Source: Corynebacterium xerosis NBRC 16721 = ATCC 373
GTDB lineage: Bacteria > Actinomycetota > Actinomycetes > Mycobacteriales > Mycobacteriaceae
Length of the DNA stretch: 64,000 nucleotides
Direction of reading: 5' to 3'
Assembly (NCBI RefSeq): GCF_001552415.1
Contig: NZ_BCRD01000004.1
Span: 186,001-250,000 of the forward strand
Shown here: one piece after another, positions 51,107 to 60,946 of the stretch
Layout of the letters: every line of letters starts with the position of its first letter
Position numbering within the stretch: the stretch's first letter is position 1
Position numbers and translations under genes: made by a program
Notes under the pieces: generated by a model
Databases searched by the model: none
Told to the model about the DNA's origin: nothing
The model's input: only the letters and a program-made list of their open reading frames with translations

Positions 51107-52521
51107 TCGGACATCATCCCCCATCGCGCCGCGAGGGTCGCGGCCAGGCCCGTGCGGTCCAGCTTTCCGCTGGGCAGGGTGGGCAGTTGCTTGACGACGA
51201 ACACCGCCCTCGGAACCTGGTGCTTGTCCAAGACAGGGGCGAGACGCGCGCGGAGGTGTTCTTCGATGGCACCGGTGTCGGCGGCGGAGGGATCGGGAGG
51301 TGTCGCGCCGGGCGAGGGGGAATCGGCGTCGTGGAGCGTGACCGCGGCGACGACGGCGTGGCCGAGTTCCGGGTGCGGCACGCCGACGACGGCCGCCGCG
51401 GCGACGTCGCCGAGCGAGGTCAGCGCGTCCTCGATGGGGCCGGGGAGGAATTTCAGGCCGCCGGAGATGATGACGTCGTCCATGCGCCCGAGCACGCGCA
51501 GCACCGGGCCACCGCCAGGACCGCCCGGGTCGCTTGAGTCGGACGAGTCGGCGGTGCCACCGGAGTGGTCGAAGCTGCCCGCGTCGGAGGTGCGGAACAC
51601 GCCGTCGGCGAGGTCGGGATCGTCGACGTTGCGGTACCCGCGGGAGACCATGGGGCCGGACACGACGATGCGGCCGGGGCCCGCCTTGCCCGGGGTGACC
51701 CCTCCCGGAGTTGCCCCGCGGGGGCTTTCCTCGCTGCGGTCCTTGCCGCGGCCCCCACTGCAGCCCTCCGTGCCGTCGCCATGACCGTCGCCATAGCCGT
51801 CGCCGTCGCCATCGGCGATGGAGATGTCCGCGCCATCGAGGGGACGACCGTCGTAAACCGTGCCACCGGAAGTTTCGGAGGATCCGTAGCTGGTCAGCGC
51901 GGTCACCCCGGCCGCGCGGGCCCGGCGCAGCAGTTCGGGGGACGTGGCCTGCCCGCCGACCAGTACCCCGTCGAGGGAGGCCAGCGCCGCAGTGGCCTCC
52001 GCGTTGCCGAGGATGCGGCCCAACTGCAGGGGAACGATGGAGGTGTAGCGGCGTCGCCCGGACATCGCCGCGATGGCGTCGGCCAAGGAGGAGGGGCGGA
52101 AGCCGTCGGAAAGCTCCATGGCGACGGGAACCTCGCCGGCCCGCAACGTCCGCAGCAGCACCTGCAGCCCCGCGATGTGCGACGGCGGCGTGGCCAGCAA
52201 CCACTGACCCGGGCCACCGAGACGGGCGTGCGTGGCGTCGATGGACGCGCGGAGGTTCGCGGCCGTGAGCATCGCCCCCTTGGGGGTGCCTGTAGAGCCG
52301 GACGTGCAGGCGACGATGGCGACGTCGGCGTCGATGGGATCGCCGGCGCGCTGGGTGCGGGCCAACAGCTCCGCGCGGGCCGGGTCATCGGCGGGCACGG
52401 GCAGCAGCGAAACTTTCCCGTCGAGTGCATGGGCCAAGGTCGGGACGGCTTCCAGGGCACGGAGGCCCGGCCACATGGGCAACAGGTCGAGTCGATGCGT
52501 AACGGTGTCGTGGGCGTTCAC
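51103..52521 (-). CDS. menE: o-succinylbenzoate-CoA ligase
   Basis: MenE (472 residues, ANL superfamily) activates OSB with CoA. P-loop ACTSGSTGTPKGAMLT; TSYGSSETSGG; PSGKLDR at the C-terminus. Several enzyme loops are stretched by low complexity: a Gly/Asp repeat (DGDGDGYGDGHGDG) before GRIVVSGPMVSRGY, and SSDSSDPGGPGGG. GTG 52521 is chosen because TACCCT is 7 nt upstream; an ATG at 52548 would lie upstream of that box. Confidence 0.92.
   Translation of the reverse strand: MNAHDTVTHRLDLLPMWPGLRALEAVPTLAHALDGKVSLLPVPADDPARAELLARTQRAGDPIDADVAIVACTSGSTGTPKGAMLTAANLRASIDATHARLGGPGQWLLATPPSHIAGLQVLLRTLRAGEVPVAMELSDGFRPSSLADAIAAMSGRRRYTSIVPLQLGRILGNAEATAALASLDGVLVGGQATSPELLRRARAAGVTALTSYGSSETSGGTVYDGRPLDGADISIADGDGDGYGDGHGDGTEGCSGGRGKDRSEESPRGATPGGVTPGKAGPGRIVVSGPMVSRGYRNVDDPDLADGVFRTSDAGSFDHSGGTADSSDSSDPGGPGGGPVLRVLGRMDDVIISGGLKFLPGPIEDALTSLGDVAAAAVVGVPHPELGHAVVAAVTLHDADSPSPGATPPDPSAADTGAIEEHLRARLAPVLDKHQVPRAVFVVKQLPTLPSGKLDRTGLAATLAARWGMMSE
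51773..51815. repeat. in-frame GTCGCC-type microsatellite inside menE
   Basis: Repeated CGTCGCC units with 6- and 12-bp spacing encode the alternating Gly-Asp stretch of MenE (DGDGDGYGDGHGDG). Length change by multiples of 6 bp would keep the frame. Confidence 0.8.
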
Positions 52522-52528
52522 GATTGTC

Positions 52529-52534
52529 AGGGTA
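52529..52534 (-). promoter_or_regulatory. -10 box of menE-menA
   Basis: Reverse-strand TACCCT, 7 nt from GTG 52521; sets the menE start. Confidence 0.55.
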
Positions 52535-52803
52535 GGTGCACGCCCCATTCGCGGTGAGCGTCGCCGCCGGGTAAATTGCCGGGTGAATGCCGCTCCCCTC
52601 TTTCGCTTTCGGGGGCGGGCCCATATGCTCGATACAGTTTCGACGGATCCGCCACGGACGTCGGTAAGTTGTCGGCGCAACGGCGCCACGATGCCGGCGA
52701 ACGCTCGGTGAAGTCGCCACACGTGGCCCCGTGGGTCGCATGGCTTCGGTCCGTCCCCTCGGGGCGGGCCGAGACAATGAACAACCAAGTGAAGGAATCA
52801 CGC

Positions 52804-53676
52804 ATGCTCCGTCGCGTCACCACGTCCGTCATCGCGGCCGCCGCCCTCATCGGCGTCGCCGCCGCTCCGGCCAACGCCCTCATCTTCGGCACGAACGAGG
52901 GCCCGGAGAGCGAGCGTGGCGCGGTCGTCCGCGTGCACATGCTCACCGAGGGCGGCGTCGCCGAGTGCACCGGCACCGCCGTTTCCGCGCAGTGGGTGCT
53001 CACCGCCCAGCACTGCATCGAAGGCTTGGCCACCGATGATCAGGGCCGCATCTCCGGAATGATCACCACCGGCGAGGGCGCCCTGGGCTCCGAGTTCGTG
53101 CGCTCCCACCAGGTCAACGCCGTCGCCAATGCCTACGAGGCCGACAACGCCAACGGCGACGTCGCGCTGATCCACGTCACCGAGCCGATGGACGTCACGC
53201 CCGCCGAGATCAACTACGGCGACGTCGTCGGCCAGCCCGGCACCGCCTACGGCTGGTCCACCCTGGGCACCGGCGCCACCGGCACCCTGCCTGGCACCGC
53301 CATCAACGTCGAGGGCAAGGACGTGCATCCGCTGTACGAGCCGAGCCAGGCGTACCTGACCACCTCGACCCGCCCCGCCCAGCTGCAGCAGGGCGACTCC
53401 GGCGGACCGCTGTTCGTCGATGGCAAGGTCGCCGGCGTCCTGTCCGTGGGCGTCGGATCCCTGTTCAACCCGGTCGAGATCTCCGCGACCTACATGCACT
53501 CCAAGCTGGAGGGCCTGCAGGGCTGGGTCGATGCGACCGTCGCGACCAACCCGGACGCGGAGCCCGGCGAGCTGCCCGAGGTTACCCCCGGCGGCATCGG
53601 CCAGCTGATCCCGCAGCTGCCGATCGTGCCCGGCTCGCCCGAGCTCATCGACATCGTGGGCATCGACTTCCTGTAA
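52804..53676 (+). CDS. secreted trypsin-like serine protease (S1 family)
   Basis: 290 residues. Sec signal peptide LRRVTTSVIAAAALIGVAAA ending in PANA. Catalytic triad visible: His in VLTAQHCIEG, Asp in NGDVALIHV, Ser in QQGDSGGPLFVDG. Two Cys (AECTGT, QHCIE) form the conserved 42-58-type disulfide. The C-terminal ~45 residues are Pro/Ile/Leu-rich (QLIPQLPIVPGSPELIDIVG) and may contact the envelope. AAGGA precedes ATG 52804; an in-frame ATG at 52777 lacks a site. Target unknown. Terminator follows. Confidence 0.9.
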   Translation: MLRRVTTSVIAAAALIGVAAAPANALIFGTNEGPESERGAVVRVHMLTEGGVAECTGTAVSAQWVLTAQHCIEGLATDDQGRISGMITTGEGALGSEFVRSHQVNAVANAYEADNANGDVALIHVTEPMDVTPAEINYGDVVGQPGTAYGWSTLGTGATGTLPGTAINVEGKDVHPLYEPSQAYLTTSTRPAQLQQGDSGGPLFVDGKVAGVLSVGVGSLFNPVEISATYMHSKLEGLQGWVDATVATNPDAEPGELPEVTPGGIGQLIPQLPIVPGSPELIDIVGIDFL

Positions 53677-53702
53677 GTCGCACCTTCCCCGAGCGGAACG
53701 AA

Positions 53703-53743
53703 GAACCCGCCGCAGGCCATGTCATGTGGCCCGCGGCGGGTTC
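53703..53743. terminator. terminator between protease gene and menB
   Basis: An 11-bp perfect stem (GAACCCGCCGC, 53703-53713, with 53733-53743) with an internal GGCC/GGCC stem in the loop; genes converge here. Confidence 0.75.
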
Positions 53744-53827
53744 CGCGTTTGTGGGTCGCCCACCGGTTGGCGGGCCGTCGTCACGCTACAACGGCCCCGC
53801 CCCCCCCGAGATCCGGGCCCCGCCCCG

Positions 53828-54784
<957 letters not shown>

Positions 54785-54840
54785 GGGCCCAGGTTATCGG
54801 GTGACCCGGGCCACGCGCCGGGGCATGGCACGATGGGCCC

Positions 54841-55929
54841 ATGCACCGCCCCGACGCCAGCGACGCCCCCGGCCAGTCCGCCCCGCCCGCCCTGCCCGGC
54901 CTCTCCGAGCTCATCGACCGCTCCCGCGTGGTCGCTTTGCCGCTGCGCACGCGTTTCCGTGGCGTGGAGGTCCGCGAGGTCATGCTTTTCGACGCCCCCG
55001 GCGGCTGGGTCGAGTGGTCGCCTTTCCCGGAGTACGGCGCGGAGGAGGCCTCCCGGTGGCTGCGGTGCACGCTCGAGATGGGCTGGGGCGCGCCGCCGGA
55101 ACCGCTGATCGACTCCGTGGAAGTCAACGCCACCATCCCGGCGGTCGATGTGGCGGCGGACGGGGAGATCGTCGCAAAGCTGCTGGAACGCTACCCCGGC
55201 TGCACGACCGTGAAGGTCAAGGTCGCCGAAGCGGGGCAGACGCTGGCCGATGACGTCGCCCGCGTCGACGCCGTCCGCGCCTGGTTCGACGAGCGGCACA
55301 TCCTCCCGCGCGTGCGCGTCGACGCCAACGGCGGCTGGACCCCCGACGAGGCCATCGCCGCCGTCGGTGCCTTGACCCGCAGCGGGCCGCTGGATTACGT
55401 CGAACAGCCCTGCCGCACCGTCGACGAGCTCGCGCACGTCCGCGGGACCCTGCAGCGCTCGGGGATCTTCGCGAGGGTCGCCGCCGACGAGCTGATCCGC
55501 AAGGCCGGCGATCCGTTGGCGGTGGTGCGCGCCGGCGCCTGCGATGTCGCGGTGGTCAAGGCCGCACCGTTGGGCGGCGTCGGCGAGGTGCTGCGCGTCG
55601 CCGGGGAGATCGGCCGCTTCGGCGTGCCGATCACCGTCTCGTCGGCCCTGGAGTCGGCGGTCGGCATGGGCGCGGGTCTGCGGGCGGTGGCGGCGTTGCC
55701 GTCGCTTTCCGACGACGACGGCATGCACGTCCGCCCCAACGCCGCCGGCCTGGCGACGGGGTCCCTGTTCGCCGTGGACGTCGCCGAGCGACCCATCGTC
55801 GACGGGCGCATCGCCGTCGGACCCGTCACGCCGGATGCCGCCGTCCTGGACGAATGCGCCGCACCGGCCGACCGCCGCGACTGGTGGCACCGCCGCCTGG
55901 GCGCGGCGCTGGACGTTCTCGGCGGCTAG
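54841..55929 (+). CDS. menC: o-succinylbenzoate synthase
   Basis: MenC (362 residues), enolase superfamily, dehydrates SHCHC to OSB. Catalytic Lys pair in TVKVKVAE; metal ligands Asp in RVDANGG, Glu in YVEQPC and Asp in AADELIRK; second Lys in VAVVKAAPLGG. N-terminal capping domain precedes. CACGAT lies 6 nt before the ATG. Confidence 0.94.
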   Translation: MHRPDASDAPGQSAPPALPGLSELIDRSRVVALPLRTRFRGVEVREVMLFDAPGGWVEWSPFPEYGAEEASRWLRCTLEMGWGAPPEPLIDSVEVNATIPAVDVAADGEIVAKLLERYPGCTTVKVKVAEAGQTLADDVARVDAVRAWFDERHILPRVRVDANGGWTPDEAIAAVGALTRSGPLDYVEQPCRTVDELAHVRGTLQRSGIFARVAADELIRKAGDPLAVVRAGACDVAVVKAAPLGGVGEVLRVAGEIGRFGVPITVSSALESAVGMGAGLRAVAALPSLSDDDGMHVRPNAAGLATGSLFAVDVAERPIVDGRIAVGPVTPDAAVLDECAAPADRRDWWHRRLGAALDVLGG

Positions 55930-56007
55930 TCTCGGCGTTTTATCCCGGTGGCGGTTCTCGGCGGCTGATCTCTGTGGTTGATCCCGGCGCCTGATCCCGG
56001 CGGGGCC

Positions 56008-57003
56008 TCACAACGACTGGTGCCAGTCCCACACGGGTTGATCGTCGCTCCTCAGCTCGTTCGGGGTGCGCAGGCGGCGGTGGGCCCGTCGAAAAGCAAC
56101 CGTGTCCGCGATCTGATCGAGCACCGCCTTCAGCGCGAACATGATGCATGAATCCGTGTACCGCAGCGGCGCCCACCCGCGGCGGAAGGCGTCGTTGGTC
56201 TTCCATCGATCGACGATGAACGTGCGGTCCGACGCGTGCGCGCCCTGCGCCGCATGGAACGCCCAACTGTCGATGTCGACCACCGTCCGGCCGTTCGCGA
56301 TGACCGCGTCCCAGGTGTACGGCCCGATCCGCCGGTTCAGCTCCGCGTCGATGCCGCGCGCCGCCAGGCCCTCCTGCAGCGTCCGCTCGTAACTGCTCGC
56401 CGCTCCCGCGGGGGCTCGCCGGGCCAGCGCCCCGATGCGGCGGCGGTCGGTTTTGCCCATCGCCGCCAGATCGCGTGCCAGCAGGTCGTTGCCGCCGATG
56501 CCGCGGTACTCGCGGGCGAGGAAAGTGATGATCTGGCCGTCGCTCATCGCGGGCATGGCCGCGGCCGTTGCGGCCGGCGTCGTCACGCGGAGGTCCCCAA
56601 TGGTGCGGAACGCCTTCACGCGCGTTTCGGACAGCGTCAGCAGGTCGTTGCCCATCGTCGAAGTGCCTTTCGCGACCCGGCCCTGTGCCGGCCATTCCAT
56701 CGGGCCGTGCCCGTACAGATGAGCGGCCGTTGGGCCGGAGTACACCAGACTCGGGCGGTTGCGGGCGAGAGCGCGCAGGAGGAGGTGGTCATCGGCGGGA
56801 GCCCGGACGTAGACGCCGCGCTCCACCCGGTGCAGAAATCGCTCCTCGACGACGCGATTGATGGACCGGGAGTCGAGCCCGATGGTGTTGAGCTGGGCCG
56901 TCGTCCAAATTTCGCGCGTGCTCAGCCATTCGCGCACGTCTTTTGCCCGAGTGCTGCTCGCCGGAATCCCCGCACCGTTGTTCGTTTGGTCATGGCGATT
57001 CAC
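56008..57003 (-). CDS. AbiEi-like / DUF559-like protein (putative nuclease-fold)
   Basis: 331 residues. The N-terminal ~70 residues (DVREWLSTREIWTTAQLN, RVVEERFLHRVERGVYVR) are a winged helix like the N-terminus of AbiEi antitoxins. The C-terminal ~90 residues (AVIANGRTVVDIDSWAFH, FIVDRWKTNDAFRRGW, APLRYTD) resemble the DUF559/Vsr-like restriction-endonuclease fold, with Asp residues in VDIDS as possible metal ligands. No AbiEii toxin partner adjoins it, so it is not a complete toxin-antitoxin pair. It interrupts the men genes between menC and menD, so it may be an accessory insertion. GTG start. Confidence 0.65.
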   Translation of the reverse strand: MNRHDQTNNGAGIPASSTRAKDVREWLSTREIWTTAQLNTIGLDSRSINRVVEERFLHRVERGVYVRAPADDHLLLRALARNRPSLVYSGPTAAHLYGHGPMEWPAQGRVAKGTSTMGNDLLTLSETRVKAFRTIGDLRVTTPAATAAAMPAMSDGQIITFLAREYRGIGGNDLLARDLAAMGKTDRRRIGALARRAPAGAASSYERTLQEGLAARGIDAELNRRIGPYTWDAVIANGRTVVDIDSWAFHAAQGAHASDRTFIVDRWKTNDAFRRGWAPLRYTDSCIMFALKAVLDQIADTVAFRRAHRRLRTPNELRSDDQPVWDWHQSL

Positions 57004-57177
57004 GGCCCGTTCCCCCGTCCCCGATTGTCTCCGTCAGTCCTCTGATCGTCCCCGGCTGATTTCTCCGGGGTCGAATGCTTGCGTGTACCCCCGTACACCG
57101 TCCGCAGAGTAGCGACCCCGTCCGCTTTCGTCCTCTTGAGCCTCTCGGGCCTCTCGAGAAGTGCCATCGGCCGATCG

Positions 57178-57246
57178 TGCACCTAACCCCGGACGCTTCA
57201 GAGATTTGGTGCAACGAAATCGGGGAAGCGTCCGGGGTTAGGTGCA
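57178..57246. repeat. long hairpin unit 1, AbiEi-like gene / menD intergenic
   Basis: A perfect 22-bp inverted repeat (57178-57199 with 57225-57246; arms begin TGCACCTAACCCCGGA) with a 25-nt loop that contains TTTGGTGCAACGAAA. Confidence 0.95.
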
Positions 57247-57270
57247 GGCGTGGGGCAGATCGGCACATGG

Positions 57271-57337
57271 TGCACCTAAGCCCGGACACTTCAGGGATTT
57301 GGTGCAACGAAACCGAGGAAGCGTCCGGGGTTAGGTG
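57271..57337. repeat. long hairpin unit 2, AbiEi-like gene / menD intergenic
   Basis: Second copy, 24 bp after unit 1: arms 57273-57292 and 57318-57337 pair with 2 mismatches in 20. It differs from unit 1 at only about 5 of 65 positions, and the loop TTTGGTGCAACGAAA is unchanged. Confidence 0.95.
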
Positions 57338-57385
57338 ATGCAAGCCGCGTGCTCGGGGCGGCGACGGGCCCCGCCGGCGCTCCAC

Positions 57386-57391
57386 TAACCT
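57386..57391 (+). promoter_or_regulatory. -10 box that sets the menD start
   Basis: TAACCT, 7 nt before GTG 57399; favours GTG over the adjacent ATG 57402. The remainder of the 395-bp gap (57004-57398) holds only the hairpin units. Confidence 0.5.
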
Positions 57392-57398
57392 GGGCAGG

Positions 57399-59183
57399 GT
57401 GATGGACGGCAACGACAATGACAGGAATGCGTCCCCCTCGGAGGCAAATGTGGAGGCGCATGCGGAGGCGCGTTCGGTGACCCCCGCGGCGGCTCCTGCG
57501 GCCCCCTCGGAGATGGTGGCGGCGCTCATCGTCGACGAGCTGATCCGCTGCGGCACCCGCGAGGCCGTGGTGTGCCCGGGGTCGCGGTCGGCGCCGCTGG
57601 CCCGCGCGCTGCTGTCCGCCGAGCGCGCCGGGCGCCTGCGCCTGCACGTCCGCGCCGACGAGCGTTCCGCCGCCTTCCTGGCCCTCGGCCTGGCGGCGGC
57701 GACGGGGACGGTGACGCCGGTGGCGGTGACGTCGGGGACCGCGGTGGCGAATCTGCTGCCGGCGATGGTCGAGGCGACGTATTCGGGGGTGCCGTTGATG
57801 GCGCTGACGGCCGACCGTCCGGCGTCGTACCGGGGCACGGGCGCGAACCAGACCATCGTCCAGGACCGGCTTTTCGACGACGCCAGCGTCTCCGAGGTCG
57901 ACGTCGACGGCACGGCGCCGGTCACGGAGTCCGGTGCCCGTGCCCTGCGGGCGCGGGTGGACCGGCTCGTCGCGGCGGCCCTGGCCTCCGGGCGCGGCGG
58001 TGCGGTGCACCTCAACGTCCGCCTGGTCGAGCCGCTGGTGCCGGACGACGACGAGCACCTGCCGGAGCTGCCCGCCGGGCGTGGCGACGGCCCGTGGACC
58101 GAGCTTCGCCATCTGGCGGCCGGCAAGGCGGGGAACGTGGGCGTCGCAAAGCTCGATCTGGGGAAGAAAACACTGGTAATCGCGGGTTCCGGCGCGCCGG
58201 ACCTGCCGGCGCTCGCCGACGTGCCCACCATCGCCGAACCGAACGCGCCCGCGCCGGAGACGCCCGTGCATCCGCTGGCGGCGGCGACGTTCGCGCGCGA
58301 CGACTGCCGTCCGGAGCAGATCGTGGTGCTGGGCCGGCCCACGCTGCACCGCGGGGTGGCGCGGCTGCTGGCCGACCCGCGCATCGACGTCACGGTGGTG
58401 GCCGCCGGCGACGATTACCCGGACGTCAGCGCCAACGCCCGGCGCGTGGTCGCGGCGGTCGAGGTCTCCGGCGAGTGCCCGGACCAGTGGCTCGACGTGT
58501 GCGAGGCGGCCTCCGAGTTGGGCGCCTCCGCCGTGCGCGAGGTGCTGGGCGAGACGGCCGACGAGTTGACCGGCCTGCACGTCGCCGCCGCGGTGGCCGA
58601 CAGCCTGCGCACGGGCGAGCAGCTGGTGCTGGGCGCGTCGAATCCGGTGCGCGACGCGTCGTGGGCGGGGCTGCCGTTCCCGGGCGTCGACGTCCATGCC
58701 GGGCGCGGGGCGGCGGGCATCGACGGCACGGTGGCCACCGCCGTCGGCGTCGCGCTGGCCCGCGACCGTGCGCACGCCGACGAGATCCGCCCGCCGCGCA
58801 CGCTGGCGCTGATGGGCGACCTGACCTTCCTGCACGACGCCGGCGCGCTGAACATCGGGCCCGCCGAGCCGCGCCCGGAGTCGCTGACCATCGTGGTGGC
58901 CAACGATTCCGGCGGCGGCATCTTCGAGACCCTCGAGGCGGGTGCACCCGCGTTGCGGGGCGGCTTCGAGCGCGTTTTCGGCACTCCGCACACGGTGGAC
59001 ATCGCGGCTCTGTGCGACGCGTACGGGGTCGTCCACGAGGAGACCGCCGACCTCGGGGATCTGCTGGCCCTGCTGCACCCGGACACGGACGTGGACGGGA
59101 TCCGGGTCATCGAGGTCACGACGTCGCGGGCGGGGCGCAGGGAGCTTCACGACGGCCTGGCGCGGAAAGCGGCTCTGGGTTAA
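57399..59183 (+). CDS. menD: SEPHCHC synthase
   Basis: MenD (594 residues) joins 2-oxoglutarate and isochorismate with thiamine diphosphate, the first committed menaquinone step. N-terminal PYR domain: VVCPGSRSAPLARALL, RADERSAAFLALGLA, VTSGTAVANLLPA, TADRPASYRGTGANQTI. C-terminal PP domain: MGDLTFLHDAGAL (ThDP/Mg motif) and VVANDSGGGIFETL. The first ~35 residues are Ala/Glu-rich leader. Followed directly by the DUF3592-like gene. Confidence 0.95.
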   Translation: MMDGNDNDRNASPSEANVEAHAEARSVTPAAAPAAPSEMVAALIVDELIRCGTREAVVCPGSRSAPLARALLSAERAGRLRLHVRADERSAAFLALGLAAATGTVTPVAVTSGTAVANLLPAMVEATYSGVPLMALTADRPASYRGTGANQTIVQDRLFDDASVSEVDVDGTAPVTESGARALRARVDRLVAAALASGRGGAVHLNVRLVEPLVPDDDEHLPELPAGRGDGPWTELRHLAAGKAGNVGVAKLDLGKKTLVIAGSGAPDLPALADVPTIAEPNAPAPETPVHPLAAATFARDDCRPEQIVVLGRPTLHRGVARLLADPRIDVTVVAAGDDYPDVSANARRVVAAVEVSGECPDQWLDVCEAASELGASAVREVLGETADELTGLHVAAAVADSLRTGEQLVLGASNPVRDASWAGLPFPGVDVHAGRGAAGIDGTVATAVGVALARDRAHADEIRPPRTLALMGDLTFLHDAGALNIGPAEPRPESLTIVVANDSGGGIFETLEAGAPALRGGFERVFGTPHTVDIAALCDAYGVVHEETADLGDLLALLHPDTDVDGIRVIEVTTSRAGRRELHDGLARKAALG

Positions 59184-59771
59184 ATGTCGCAGCGGCCGAG
59201 GGGAGAAGAGGCGGGTGCCGCCGACGTGACCGGTGCCGGGGGCCGGTCCGGCGGGCCGGGCACGACGACGCCGGGTACGACGACGCGGGATCGCCCGGGG
59301 TTCCGCCGCGGGTGGCCGCGGCGGCTGCGCCAGCTGATCCTGTTCCTGCTGATCTGCCTGTTCGTCGTCGCCGGCGGTCTCGTCTACGGGAGTTGGGCGG
59401 ACGACCGGGCGATCGAGTCGGACACCGGGCGGGCGGTGGCGGCGGTGCGGCACGTGGGGGTGTTGCGCACGGCCGTGGACTTCATCGACGAAACCGGCGA
59501 GTTCCGGTCGCCGCCGACGGGGCTGCTTTTCCCCGTCGGGTTGGAGGAGGGGCAGCGGGTGCGCGTCGAATACGACCGCGCCGAGCCCGAGCGGGTGCGC
59601 GTGGAGGGCAGGCGGTGGACGCTGTCGGTCGTTCCGGCGCTGAGCATCATCGTCGTGGGACTGATCATCGCGGCGCCGCTGTGGTGGCTGAGCATCAGGG
59701 CCACCAGGCGTTCACTTGATGATCCCGCAACCGTTACCCCGGCGACACCGCGAGGTGAGGTGGGGATGTGA
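59184..59771 (+). CDS. two-helix membrane protein (DUF3592-like)
   Basis: 195 residues, ATG right after the menD stop. A Gly/Thr/Pro-rich start, membrane helix 1 (LRQLILFLLICLFVVAGGLV, about 48-67), an external beta segment (ATVTP-distal: FPVGLEEGQRVRVEYDRAEP) and helix 2 (VVPALSIIVVGLIIAAPLWW). Same layout as DUF3592 and the Rv0556 position between menD and mgtA. Function unknown. Confidence 0.72.
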   Translation: MSQRPRGEEAGAADVTGAGGRSGGPGTTTPGTTTRDRPGFRRGWPRRLRQLILFLLICLFVVAGGLVYGSWADDRAIESDTGRAVAAVRHVGVLRTAVDFIDETGEFRSPPTGLLFPVGLEEGQRVRVEYDRAEPERVRVEGRRWTLSVVPALSIIVVGLIIAAPLWWLSIRATRRSLDDPATVTPATPRGEVGM

Positions 59772-60937
59772 TGGTGGAGCGCATGCGAGTTGCGATTGTG
59801 GCGGAGAGTTTCCTCCCGAACATCAACGGCGTGACCAATTCGGTCCTCCGGGTGCTGGAGTACCTGGCCGACCATGGGCATGAGGCGCTGGTGATCGCCC
59901 CTGGCGCGAGACCCTTCCAGGAGGAGCACGAGACCTACCGGGGATTCCGCATCGAGCGGGTGCCCACGGTCATGGTGCCGATGGTCGATTCCCTGCCCAT
60001 CGGCGTCCCCGAGGCCCGCATGGCCGCGATCCTGGCCAAGTTCAAGCCGGACGTGGTGCACCTGGCCTCGCCCTTCGTCCTCGGCGCGGCGGGCGCGTTC
60101 ACCGCGAAGACGCTGCGCATCCCCGCCGTGGCGGTGTACCAGACCGATGTCGCGGGCTTCGCCAAGAACTACAAGTTGGCGGGACTGTCGACGGCCGCGT
60201 GGGCCTGGACCCGGGTCATCCACAACGCCTGCGCACGCACCCTCGCGCCCTCGTCGCCGACCATCGCCGACCTGGACCGCCACCGCATCCGCAACGTGCA
60301 CAAGTGGGGCCGCGGCGTCGACGCCGTGCGCTTCCACCCGTCGAAGCGGTCGGCGGCGCTGCGCAAGCTGTGGAGCCCGGAGGGCAAGCCGATCGTGGGC
60401 TACGTCGGCCGCCTGGCCGCGGAGAAGTCCGTGGAGCGCCTGGCGGGGATCGCCGCGCGCGGCGACGTGCAGGTGGTCGTCGTCGGCGATGGGCCGGAGC
60501 GCCCCGAGCTGGCCGCGATGATGCCCGGCGCAGTGTTCACCGGGCAGCTGACCGGCGAGGAACTGGCGCAGGCGTTCGCCAGCCTGGACCTGTTCGTCCA
60601 CACCGGGGACTTCGAGACGTTCTGCCAGGCGGTGCAGGAGGCCCACGCCTCGGGCGTGCCCGCCATCGCCCCCAATGCGGGCGGCCCGCGCGACCTGATC
60701 ACCCCGGGCGTCAACGGGGACCTGTTGGACCCGGAGACCTTCGAGCGGGAGCTGCCGGCGGCCGTCGCAAAGCTGACGTTCCCGGGTGAGCCCGAGCGCG
60801 CCGAAGCCATGCGCGACGTCTGCCGCGACACGGTCCGGCAGCGCACCTGGTCGGCCCTGTGCGACCAGCTCATGGACCACTACGCCGCCGTCAGCGGCAC
60901 GCACCCGGGTTCCTTGCGCGGCCGCGCGGTCGCGTAG
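59771..60937 (+). CDS. mgtA: GDP-mannose-dependent alpha-mannosyltransferase
   Basis: 388 residues, GT4 family, GT-B fold. Typical blocks: VAIVAESFLPNINGVTNSVL, VHLASPFVLG, YQTDVAGFAKNY, VGYVGRLAAEKSVERL and the donor-binding FETFCQAVQEAHASGVPAIA. MgtA adds mannose to the glucuronic-acid diacylglycerol anchor of lipomannan-like glycolipids in corynebacteria. Start 59771 follows AGGTGGGG; GTG 59768 or ATG 59783 are alternatives. Overlaps the stop of the previous gene. Confidence 0.9.
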   Translation: MVERMRVAIVAESFLPNINGVTNSVLRVLEYLADHGHEALVIAPGARPFQEEHETYRGFRIERVPTVMVPMVDSLPIGVPEARMAAILAKFKPDVVHLASPFVLGAAGAFTAKTLRIPAVAVYQTDVAGFAKNYKLAGLSTAAWAWTRVIHNACARTLAPSSPTIADLDRHRIRNVHKWGRGVDAVRFHPSKRSAALRKLWSPEGKPIVGYVGRLAAEKSVERLAGIAARGDVQVVVVGDGPERPELAAMMPGAVFTGQLTGEELAQAFASLDLFVHTGDFETFCQAVQEAHASGVPAIAPNAGGPRDLITPGVNGDLLDPETFERELPAAVAKLTFPGEPERAEAMRDVCRDTVRQRTWSALCDQLMDHYAAVSGTHPGSLRGRAVA

Positions 60938-60940
60938 CCT
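60935..60940 (+). promoter_or_regulatory. -10 box of menG
   Basis: TAGCCT, 6 nt before GTG 60947; it also contains the mgtA stop codon. Confidence 0.45.
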
Positions 60941-60946
60941 GGCGGG

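Noticed and set aside
57178..57337. CRISPR array
   Set aside because: Only two units, each internally palindromic over its whole length, with a single 24-bp spacer and no cas genes.
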